From CAVXEF01 sp963827315 (GTDB lineage Bacteria > Planctomycetota > Phycisphaerae > Sedimentisphaerales > Anaerobacaceae): DNA of 64,000 nt. Shown here piece after piece: positions 57,228 through 64,000 of this stretch. The notes below the pieces were generated by a model. It did no database searches and had not been told where the DNA came from. It saw nothing but the letters and a program-made list of their open reading frames with translations. The stretch lies in contig CAWHAL010000004.1 in the NCBI GenBank assembly GCA_963827315.1, forward strand, positions 434,001 through 498,000, written 5' to 3'. The position numbers were made by a program, and so were the translations under genes. Within the stretch, counting starts at the first letter, position 1. Each line of letters starts with the position of its first letter.

Positions 57228-59450
57228 ATGGCGTCGGGATTTGATTCGGTCTGGGCCTTAGATTTGGGCAATAGTTGTCTAAAGGCACTGCAGTTGAGCA
57301 GAACAGCAGACGGTGTTGAGGTCATCGGTTTTGACAATATCCAGCACGGCAAAATCCTCACGGGGGGCGATGTAAAACCAGGTGAACGCGATGAGCTGGT
57401 TGCTTTAAGTCTGCGGCAGTTTGTCAGACAGAATAATCTGGGCAGAGGTGCTGTGGTGGTATCTGTGCCGAGTCAGAACGGTTTTGCGCGTTTCGTGACT
57501 CTGCCGCCTGTTGCGCCGAAGCGCATTCCGGAAATCGTCAGGTTCGAGGCAGCTCAACAGATTCCCTTCGACATCAATGATGTTCAGTGGGATTGGCAGA
57601 TGTTTGAGGGGGGTAAGGATACTGAGAGCAAAGTCGGTATCTTTGCGATAAAAAATGAGATTGTTGGCGCAGTATTGGAGCATTTCGGCAGAGAGAATAT
57701 AAATGTCAGCCATGTTCAGATGGCCTCAATGGCGCTGTACAATTATGTGTTGTATGACCGTGGTGATTTGCTCAGTTCGGACAGTGAGGGGATAATTATC
57801 CTCGACATCGGTGCAGAAAATAGCGATCTGGTTGTCTGTACAAAATCGACTGTTTGGCAGCGGAGCATTCCGATGGGCGGCAACGCATTTACCAAGGCGA
57901 TAGCGGAGGCATTCAAGCTGAATTTTGAAAAAGCTGAGAAGCTGAAGCGGACTGCGGCGATGAGCAAATACGCCCGTCAGATATTTCAAGCGATGCGTCC
58001 GGTTTTTACGGAATTAGTCGGCGAGATGCAGCGGTCGCTGGGCTTTTACGGCACCTCCAATCCGAATGTCAAGTTGTCGAGGATTATCGCGGTTGGCGGC
58101 GGGACAAAGATGCGTGGCCTGCTGAAATATCTTCAGCAAAGCCTTCAAATGCCGGTAGAGAAGCCCGATTTGTTTAAACGGCTGGCACTTGGAACGGGTG
58201 TCTCGGCGGCGAAGTTTCATGAGAACGTTTCCGACTTTGGGGTTGTGTACGGTCTTGCACTTCAGGGTTTAGGTCTGGGGCGTATAGCAAGCAATCTTCT
58301 TCCGCGGCATATCGCGCGGTCGATGGAGTGGTCGGAGAAATCCAAGTACTTTACAGCGGCGGCCTGTATGCTTTTAGTTGCGTCAATTCTGGGGCTGGCG
58401 AGAACAAATCTCGACAGAGTAAGCTATAACAGCAGTGGGAACGTGAGGCTTCGGAGTGAAGCTCAGAGTGTTATAGACAGCGCAAACGAGGCTGAGCGCA
58501 AACTTCAGGCGCAGAAGAGCAGGGCTTCTGCTTCAGCAGCAATAATCGAGAAGGAACTTGCACCATTTAAGTACCGTGACGTCATTCCACTGCTGTATCA
58601 GGAGATAATATCGGTTCTGCCCAATGAAAAGAACAACCCTGAGCAGAAGGAGCTCTACAGGGCGTTTGCCGATGGTGACGTGAGAAAGGTTATGGCGGTC
58701 CCGCGTAAGGAGCGCAAGCAGATATTTCTGACGAACATATCAGCATATTTCACAAGCGACATAGAAAGTACGCAGTTCGGGGTCAAGGAAATTATGGCCA
58801 GGGGCAGGAGGCGGGTAAACGAGGATTCCGCTAAAGGGGGGATGACATCAGAAGATTTAGAGATAGAGGCGAGAGAGAGGGGACTGACTGGTGCGGCGAG
58901 GACCAAATTTGTCCAGACGTATGGGAAGCAGCGTGCAGAAGGCGCTGCTGGGGAGACGCCTCCTGAAGAAAAGGCTGGATTTGTAGTAACCATAATGGGG
59001 TATTGTCCCTATGGAGATATACGGGAACTGATGGACCCCGTCGGGGCGGGTGAAGATAAGAGCAAATGGGGTGTAATCACACGGCTGATGCACTTAGACG
59101 AGTTAAAGGGGGTTTCTGATGGAAACAGCCCATTTGAGCTATACAAGAGGCTCGATATAAACCACTGCAAACTGGAGATAGGAGATGTGGATTTGGACGC
59201 TGCGATGCCCTCGGGTATAGGCTTTGTAGAGGTCAGGCCCGGAGGAGTAAAAGGTGGAAGCACAGAGCAGGTTTTGATTGACCCTATGACAAAGGAGGTC
59301 ATCAGCAGGGTCATTGAGCCTGATGAAAACGGAAAAGAAAAACGCGACAAGTACGGCAACGCTGTCTATAAGACCAACGACCACTGGTTCAGGCTGGACG
59401 TTAAATTCGTTTGGAGAGAGGCACCGAAGGAGGCTAAAAGCAGCGGATAA
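57228..59450 (+). CDS. PilM-PilN fusion protein (type IV pilus/type II secretion inner-membrane platform)
   Basis: 740 residues from ATG 57228, with GAGGGG upstream. Residues ~1-355 are the actin-like PilM domain: DSVWALDLGNSCLKALQLSR, FEAAQQIPFDINDVQWDWQM, IIILDIGAENSDLVVC, RSIPMGGNAFTKAIAEAF, IIAVGGGTKMRGLLKYLQQS. A NLLPRH motif then a membrane helix (~380-400, FTAAACMLLVASILGLA) match the start of PilN. The remaining ~330 residues are periplasmic, starting with a coiled coil and containing repeated GDIRELMDPVGAGEDKSKWG-type segments of unknown fold. PilM and PilN normally are separate chains that bind each other. Confidence 0.82.
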   Translation: MASGFDSVWALDLGNSCLKALQLSRTADGVEVIGFDNIQHGKILTGGDVKPGERDELVALSLRQFVRQNNLGRGAVVVSVPSQNGFARFVTLPPVAPKRIPEIVRFEAAQQIPFDINDVQWDWQMFEGGKDTESKVGIFAIKNEIVGAVLEHFGRENINVSHVQMASMALYNYVLYDRGDLLSSDSEGIIILDIGAENSDLVVCTKSTVWQRSIPMGGNAFTKAIAEAFKLNFEKAEKLKRTAAMSKYARQIFQAMRPVFTELVGEMQRSLGFYGTSNPNVKLSRIIAVGGGTKMRGLLKYLQQSLQMPVEKPDLFKRLALGTGVSAAKFHENVSDFGVVYGLALQGLGLGRIASNLLPRHIARSMEWSEKSKYFTAAACMLLVASILGLARTNLDRVSYNSSGNVRLRSEAQSVIDSANEAERKLQAQKSRASASAAIIEKELAPFKYRDVIPLLYQEIISVLPNEKNNPEQKELYRAFADGDVRKVMAVPRKERKQIFLTNISAYFTSDIESTQFGVKEIMARGRRRVNEDSAKGGMTSEDLEIEARERGLTGAARTKFVQTYGKQRAEGAAGETPPEEKAGFVVTIMGYCPYGDIRELMDPVGAGEDKSKWGVITRLMHLDELKGVSDGNSPFELYKRLDINHCKLEIGDVDLDAAMPSGIGFVEVRPGGVKGGSTEQVLIDPMTKEVISRVIEPDENGKEKRDKYGNAVYKTNDHWFRLDVKFVWREAPKEAKSSG

Positions 59451-59480
59451 CATTCCGGGTATAGTTTTTTGCCTATGTTA

Positions 59481-59531
59481 CGTAGCGACCCGTCCTCCAT
59501 AGCAGCTTTGCTACAAGGGGTGGAATCGCTA
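59481..59531. repeat. Large hairpin between pilMN and the next gene
   Basis: GTAGCGA (59481-59487) pairs with TCGCTAC (59525-59531). Inside, CCTCCA faces GGGGTGGA and TAGCA-GCTT-TGCTA caps the stem. No T-run follows, so it is more likely an mRNA processing or repeat element than a terminator. Confidence 0.65.
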
Positions 59532-59570
59532 CTTCGCAGAGTAGAAATTGTATTTAAGCTGGTGGGTTAA

Positions 59571-60824
59571 ATGGCGTTAAAGTTCAAGGATATTTTACAA
59601 AAGCTGAGTTTTATTAAGGACTATTCATCACTTGTGATTCCTGCTGTTATAGTGGCGATTGCGGTGGTTGTTTTTGTGCTCGCTCAGTTGATGAGCAGCA
59701 AACTCCGCGAGCGAGTGGAAAAGGAGAGTATTTCCCAGGGGGGCAAAAAAGTCAGTTCGCTTGTCAAAGACGTGGTTTCGAGTAAGCAATGGGAATATGA
59801 ACAACAGTATCAGGATGCTTATGCAAGGGATGCCAATCAAATAGCGCTTTTAGTCAAGCAAACTACGGAAAGGGAGTTGTTAAGCTATAAGATATTTCCT
59901 GAGCCGAAGGACCCGTCCGCGTTGATTTTTGTGGAGTTTGGGCAGCGGTTTCGGTCCGGTATGGAGCGGTTAGTAGCCAGCATCAGAGGCGGTGAGTGCC
60001 CAACTAAAGCGGAGCTGAGCAAAAATCTGCCCACCGGCTCGACTTCACCATCGGGTGGCAGAAGAATGGGTCAGAAATCAGATGAGGTGGACTCCACGAT
60101 AAAGGAGGAGCTTTGCCAGGCGAAGGCGAAATCCGCGGCTGTTTATTGTAATCTGACGGCCTTGGCTGGATACGGATTCTGGGAGGCGTATAAATATTAT
60201 GATGTCGGCAAGGAAGAATCGGTCCGGCAGTGCTGGTACTGGCAATTGGGTTACTGGATTATGGAAGATGTCATCGATACGATAGCAGCCATGAATTCAA
60301 CATCGGAAAATGTTCTAACATCGCCAGTGAAAAGACTTTTAAGCATAGATTTTGCATCAGGGCGACTATCATCGAAGAGCGTGAAGGCGGGGACGGTGAA
60401 GGGGCCGGGTTATGTTCTTTCGGCGGGCGAAAACGCTCTGGTCGAACCATACACACGAAGATACGGCAATAATGATATTGATATCGTACACTTCAAGCTC
60501 ACTGTTCTGGTGAGTGCAAAGGCGGTTTTGCCGTTCATGACCGAACTCTGCAGTGCGAAAGAGCATGAATTCAGCGGTTTTTCCGGGCAAGAGCCGAAAC
60601 AAACCTTCCGACACAATCAGATAACGATTTTGGAGAGTAATGTTCGGTCGATTAACCGTGAGGATGCTGAGCACGAGTTGTACCGTTATGGTGACGATGC
60701 TGTAGTGGAATTAGATTTGACTTGCGAATACCTTTTTAACAAGATTGGCTACGAAGAGATTAAGCCGGAATCAGTCAAAAAAGAATTGGCGAAGGCAGGA
60801 GGTACAAAAGCAGCAAATGAGTAA
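59571..60824 (+). CDS. Membrane protein of the pilus-type operon (PilO-like position)
   Basis: 417 residues. One N-terminal membrane helix (~20-42, LVIPAVIVAIAVVVFVLAQL), then a coiled coil and a periplasmic domain with YQDAYARDANQIALLVKQTT, QCWYWQLGYWIMEDVIDTIA (~222) and DIDIVHFKLTVLVSAKAVLP (~305). In size and topology it occupies the PilO/GspM slot after PilM-PilN, and the C-terminal half has a ferredoxin-like alternation (FKLTVLV...ITILESNV...VVELDLTCEYLF). Clear PilO motifs are not visible, so the name rests on gene order. Confidence 0.6.
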   Translation: MALKFKDILQKLSFIKDYSSLVIPAVIVAIAVVVFVLAQLMSSKLRERVEKESISQGGKKVSSLVKDVVSSKQWEYEQQYQDAYARDANQIALLVKQTTERELLSYKIFPEPKDPSALIFVEFGQRFRSGMERLVASIRGGECPTKAELSKNLPTGSTSPSGGRRMGQKSDEVDSTIKEELCQAKAKSAAVYCNLTALAGYGFWEAYKYYDVGKEESVRQCWYWQLGYWIMEDVIDTIAAMNSTSENVLTSPVKRLLSIDFASGRLSSKSVKAGTVKGPGYVLSAGENALVEPYTRRYGNNDIDIVHFKLTVLVSAKAVLPFMTELCSAKEHEFSGFSGQEPKQTFRHNQITILESNVRSINREDAEHELYRYGDDAVVELDLTCEYLFNKIGYEEIKPESVKKELAKAGGTKAANE

Positions 60825-62733
60825 AAGAGGCGGGAACTTTTTTGAAGTATATATTGAAGCGCACGTTGAAAAGATAATTTTAGGTGTGGCGGGGATTGTA
60901 TGCGTATGGCTTTTGATTACGCGCGTTCTCCTGAGCCCTAATTACGTCGAATATAACGGTAAGAAACTCAGCACCGGCAATATTGACAAGCAAATAAGTA
61001 AGGATGCGGAATTGCTGCGAGGGAAATTGGGGCTCGAGCCGAAATCGGCCCAGCAATACGAGGCCGAGGCGAATAATTTTATCGCTCAAATAGAGTCGCC
61101 TTTCAAAAGTATCGGTGAAAGTATTTATTTTCCACAGCCGGGCAACAGACCGGCAATAGAGATAAGTGACGGGAGGAAATATCGCCTTCCTACTGTCGGC
61201 GATGTAAATGAGATATCAACCAGGTACACCAGAGCAGTGGTATATATTCCTACACAGGATGTTGATGAAGAAAACACTTACGACAAAGTCGGACATGAGC
61301 CGAATGACCTTGATTTTGTTACGGTGGAGGCAAAGTTCAACATTGCGACGCTATATGCGAATTTTCAGAAAGGCTTCAATGGCACGGATGTTTCGGAAGA
61401 ATGGCGTGATCCATGCCTTGCAAACCCGGTCTTAGCAGCAGTTCAGCTTGAAAGGCAGAAGTTGGGTACGGACGGCAGCTGGAGCAGTTGGGAAGTTGTG
61501 CCGCGAACAAGGATTGACCCTTACAGGAAGATGTTTGAAGTTATAGAAGATGTTGACAAGCTTCCGGCAGGTGGAATAAAGGTTCGCCTTCTTCAGTTCG
61601 ACAATCCGCAGATAAGGATGGATATGTTACAGCCTGAGGTTTACAAAATCGCGTCAGCAGAAGAGCAGTGGTATCCACCATCACTCCATAAGGAGTTTAT
61701 AAAGTACCAAACGGCTGTGAAGGCGCAGGAGAAGCGTGGGGAGTTGGAAACCAAAAGGCAGGAGCGTGAAAAACAGCTCGAGGAACGTCGCAGGCAAATG
61801 CCGACATCAAGGCAGCGTATAACAACAAGTGAGAGTGAAGAGACGGGTGGAAAACAGCGACCGACAGGGGTGGGCGGCTCGGGGAGAACGCAGGCGGTTA
61901 AGCCGACACAAGCGAGTTCCAGTGACCGAAAGAGCGAGGTGGAGGATAAACGCACACAGCGTAAAAAAGAAGCTGGGGAGTCGATACCCTCGCAGAATAT
62001 TGATGAGGAGCTGAGCAATATTTTACTTACGGACAAAACTGATATTGGCAAGATGCAGGAGGCGTTGGTATTCTGGACTCACGATGATACTGTTGAGGCA
62101 GGAAAAATCTATCGTTACAGACTCAGGTTGGGAGTCTTCAACCCGATAGCAGGTTTGAGGCGGGCAGCCGAGCAGGACGAACAGCAAAAAGATAAGGTTA
62201 TTCTGTGGAGTGAGTTTTCCGAGCCAAGCGAAGTTGTGGAGATACCGCCAAGATTATGTTTCTTTGCTCAAGAGATACAGGAAGCGACAAAAACCGTAAC
62301 AGTAACAGTAAGCCGGCATAGGATGGGTTACTGGTACAGTGAGAAGTTTATGGTCAAAGCGGGTGAAACTATAGGCAATGTAGTGAAAGTTAAGCCTACG
62401 GAGTCCAAAGAACAACTCACAATTCCAGAACAAGTCGATTATAGCGTAGGGGCGGTGATGGTAGATGTTATGCAGGTTAGTGACTGGTCCGGCGGAACAA
62501 ATCCATACAAGAGACAATATTACAATATGCTCTACAGCTTCGACGGTACGAGCGTGGAGCGGATGGCTATCGAGCAAAAGTATTGGCCTGAAAAGCGGCA
62601 GGCAATGTATGCTGCAATCAAAAAATCGGAAAAAGAACCGAAACAACCCCTGCGAGGGTTTGGTAGCCAAGTTACTGAGCGCGGCCGCGGTTTAACGCCG
62701 GGTAAGGGGGGAATGGAAGAGAGAGACGAGTGA
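60817..62733 (+). CDS. Large membrane protein of the pilus-type operon, unknown family
   Basis: 638 residues from ATG 60817, overlapping the previous stop by 8 bases (the frame is open from 60745). One membrane helix (~18-38, IILGVAGIVCVWLLITRVLL), then a periplasmic domain (YFPQPGNRPAIEISDGRKYR, FNIATLYANFQKGFNGTDVS), a charged low-complexity linker (~310-410, KRQEREKQLEERRRQMPTSR) and a C-terminal beta domain (~430-600: THDDTVEAGKIYRYRLRLGV, YWYSEKFMVKAGETIGNVVK). Fibronectin-like KIYRYRLRLGVFNP suggests an extracytoplasmic binding domain. Probably a PilP-like or adaptor part of the same machine. Confidence 0.6.
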   Translation: MSKRGGNFFEVYIEAHVEKIILGVAGIVCVWLLITRVLLSPNYVEYNGKKLSTGNIDKQISKDAELLRGKLGLEPKSAQQYEAEANNFIAQIESPFKSIGESIYFPQPGNRPAIEISDGRKYRLPTVGDVNEISTRYTRAVVYIPTQDVDEENTYDKVGHEPNDLDFVTVEAKFNIATLYANFQKGFNGTDVSEEWRDPCLANPVLAAVQLERQKLGTDGSWSSWEVVPRTRIDPYRKMFEVIEDVDKLPAGGIKVRLLQFDNPQIRMDMLQPEVYKIASAEEQWYPPSLHKEFIKYQTAVKAQEKRGELETKRQEREKQLEERRRQMPTSRQRITTSESEETGGKQRPTGVGGSGRTQAVKPTQASSSDRKSEVEDKRTQRKKEAGESIPSQNIDEELSNILLTDKTDIGKMQEALVFWTHDDTVEAGKIYRYRLRLGVFNPIAGLRRAAEQDEQQKDKVILWSEFSEPSEVVEIPPRLCFFAQEIQEATKTVTVTVSRHRMGYWYSEKFMVKAGETIGNVVKVKPTESKEQLTIPEQVDYSVGAVMVDVMQVSDWSGGTNPYKRQYYNMLYSFDGTSVERMAIEQKYWPEKRQAMYAAIKKSEKEPKQPLRGFGSQVTERGRGLTPGKGGMEERDE

Positions 62734-62809
62734 TGATGGAACTTTAGTCGGAAAACCAGATGTGCTAAAACCCATTCTGCAGCTCAATTTACTATTTAGC
62801 CATTGACTG

Positions 62810-62825
62810 TCCCGACTCGTCGGGA
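62810..62825. repeat. TCCCGAC-TC-GTCGGGA palindrome
   Basis: Followed by TTATTTGTGTTT, so it could act as a weak terminator of the pilus-type operon. The same CCCGACTCGTCGGG style is a common REP hairpin. Confidence 0.6.
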
Positions 62826-62896
62826 TTATTTGTGTTTAGCTTGTCGCTGTGTCTGCGAGGGCTAAACCACTTCCAGCGAAAGAAGGAAACTTGATT

Positions 62897-63628
62897 ATGA
62901 GCAGCGGGATTGGTCAGGAATTTATCGAGAAGACCAAGTATAAGCACTTGGGGGCGTCGGGTCAGCAGAAAGGTATTCACCTGCCGCCATTGGGGGCTGA
63001 TTTTGATGAAGATGGTGGAAAATTCGATTTGCCCAGCCCCGACAAAGTCGAGTCCGAGCTGAAAAGATATATCGATGGACGAACGAGTGTGAGGGAATAT
63101 CGAAAGGAGCCTATCAGCAAAAACGAACTTTCGTATCTGTTGTGGTGCACTCAGGGCGTCAAAGAGGTGGTTGGCGGTATGCACACTTTCAGAACGGTGC
63201 CTTCAGCGGGGGCTATGCACGCCTTGGAAACTTTTGTCCTGGTCAATAATGTGGATGGATTGACAGCAGGCGTTTATCGATACCTTGCCCTGGAACATAA
63301 GATTCAGGAGTTTATGATGCGCCAGGCTATCGCTGAGGAAATAGCATGCGCCTGCTTCGGTCAGGACTTTGTTAAAGGAAGTGCTGTTACCTTTATCTGG
63401 GTCGCCATAAGCGACAGGATGACCTGGCGTTACTCAGAAAGGGGGTATCGCTATATTTTGCTGGATGCAGGACATGTCTGTCAGAATCTGTATTTGGCTG
63501 CTGAGTCTATCGGCTGTGGTGTCTGTGCGGTCGGCGCTTATGACGATGATATAATCAATAAACTTCTCGGCTTGGACGGCAGGAGCAGGTTTGTTATCTA
63601 CATTGCGGCAGCGGGCAAAAAAAAGTAA
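62897..63628 (+). CDS. SagB/ThcOx-type nitroreductase-family oxidoreductase
   Basis: 243 residues from ATG 62897, with GAAGGAAA upstream. FMN nitroreductase fold: RTSVREYRKEPISKNELSYL (~62-81), LLWCTQGVKEVVGG, FRTVPSAGAMHALETFVLVN (~98) where the 'R.(V/A)PSAGA.(Y/H)..E' motif marks the SagB-like subgroup, RYILLDAGHVCQNLYLAAES (~190) and GCGVCAVGAYDDDIINKLLG (~211). SagB oxidises azolines in peptide natural products, but stand-alone relatives have unknown substrates, and no cyclodehydratase or precursor gene is nearby. A role in redox metabolism is as likely. Confidence 0.85.
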   Translation: MSSGIGQEFIEKTKYKHLGASGQQKGIHLPPLGADFDEDGGKFDLPSPDKVESELKRYIDGRTSVREYRKEPISKNELSYLLWCTQGVKEVVGGMHTFRTVPSAGAMHALETFVLVNNVDGLTAGVYRYLALEHKIQEFMMRQAIAEEIACACFGQDFVKGSAVTFIWVAISDRMTWRYSERGYRYILLDAGHVCQNLYLAAESIGCGVCAVGAYDDDIINKLLGLDGRSRFVIYIAAAGKKK

Positions 63629-63695
63629 AAAGTTGAAAATCCTGCCCATTGATTTTATACTTGGTATTTTCAATTGCCTTTGAAAGGGTCAATAA

Positions 63696-64000
63696 ATGAA
63701 AAAAGACGTAGCTGATTTATCACTCGCAGCAGAGGGCAAAAAGCGGATTCTCTGGGCGGATAACGATATGCCGGTCCTGGCAGAGATTCGTGAGAGATTT
63801 GCAAAAACTAAGCCGTTGAAGGGCAAAAACGTCTCAGCCTGTCTGCACGTGACGGCTGAAACGGCGAACCTGATGAGGACTTTGAAAGCGGGTGGCGCAA
63901 GCGCCGTTCTGTGCGCATCGAATCCGCTCAGCACGCAGGATGACGTAGCAGCTTCATTGGTGAAGGACTTTGATATACCGGTTTTCGCCATTTGTGGAGA
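63696..64000 (+). CDS. ahcY: S-adenosylhomocysteine hydrolase (5' part; gene runs off the window)
   Basis: The frame is open from ATG 63696 to the window end (101 codons): MKKDVADLSLAAEGKKRILW, then DNDMPVLAEIRERFAKTKPL, VSACLHVTAETANLMRTLKA (~49-68) with the adenosine-binding His and Thr residues, GGASAVLCASNPLSTQDDVA and FDIPVFAICGE. This is the start of AhcY, which splits S-adenosylhomocysteine into adenosine and homocysteine. DDVAASLVKDFDIPVFAI lacks the extra segment seen in the longer eukaryote-like type, suggesting the short archaeal/thermophile-like class. Confidence 0.95.
   Translation, partial: MKKDVADLSLAAEGKKRILWADNDMPVLAEIRERFAKTKPLKGKNVSACLHVTAETANLMRTLKAGGASAVLCASNPLSTQDDVAASLVKDFDIPVFAICG

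Noticed and set aside
62897..63628. Azoline (RiPP) biosynthesis cluster around the SagB-like gene
   Set aside because: No cyclodehydratase, precursor peptide or protease gene is within the window; neighbours are the pilus operon and ahcY.

Overview
The window looks like a chromosomal piece of a Planctomycetota bacterium, probably a Phycisphaerae/Sedimentisphaerales-like anaerobe. This is an inference from gene content: a fused PilM-PilN protein with large companion membrane proteins, a planctomycete-style dockerin-like C-terminal tail (GDLNNDCRVDFYDFAKMSSN), siroheme-dependent heme synthesis genes, an elongation factor P with a PGNLRAF tip, a surface-protein secretin carrying Ig-like repeats, and many short unrelated operons on both strands. 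No rRNA or CRISPR array is present; one complete tRNA (Ser, GCT) is.

Layout. 0-3.1 kb: the 5' part of a membrane-embedded spermidine-synthase-like protein with TPRs. 3.4-4.05 kb: tRNA-Ser, a broken tyrosine integrase and a stray tRNA 3' half, an old integration scar. 4.3-13.3 kb: an accessory-looking surface locus with a coiled-coil inner-membrane protein, a consensus sigma-70 promoter, two pilin-like secreted proteins (the first frameshifted by a 7-bp tandem duplication), a duplicated PapD-like chaperone, a 1135-residue secretin with eight Ig-like repeats at its N-terminus, and a lipoprotein. I read this as a candidate chaperone-plus-secretin fibre export system. 13.3-22.6 kb: ArsM, serpin lipoprotein, membrane and TPR proteins, CPBP protease, a HhH-GPD glycosylase, an ECF sigma factor operon and a peroxiredoxin. 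22.6-34.6 kb: housekeeping and metabolism (mfd, FAD oxidoreductase, transketolase, GH31 glucosidase, glycosyltransferase, dapA, pdxJ). 34.8-41.8 kb: small unknown protein, HNH protein, pgsA, ribBA, a radical SAM enzyme with a fused AhbA-AhbB siroheme decarboxylase, and a PBP4-type carboxypeptidase. 41.8-51.6 kb: membrane glycosyltransferase, histidine kinase and receiver, TPR and RCC1-repeat proteins, aminotransferase, efp, rpmH.

51.6-55.7 kb is a second accessory island: a REP-associated tyrosine transposase (RAYT), three ~124-bp palindromic repeats, a DUF6602-like nuclease, and two tandem dCTP-deaminase-fold proteins, one apparently catalytic and one membrane-anchored with the catalytic residues replaced. 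This is the best candidate for an undescribed (possibly anti-phage) system. It is followed by 1 kb of low-complexity non-coding sequence. 55.7-64 kb: mtaB, the pilMN-like operon, a SagB-type nitroreductase and the 5' end of ahcY.

Dispersed palindromes (GGC-loop-GCC hairpins beginning TTAGC, TACGCC-TGT-GGCGTA hairpins, CCCTTCGA/CTCAGG elements) occur throughout. Several lie inside or at the edges of genes (mfd, the 48.9-kb membrane protein, the 27.2-kb oxidoreductase start).
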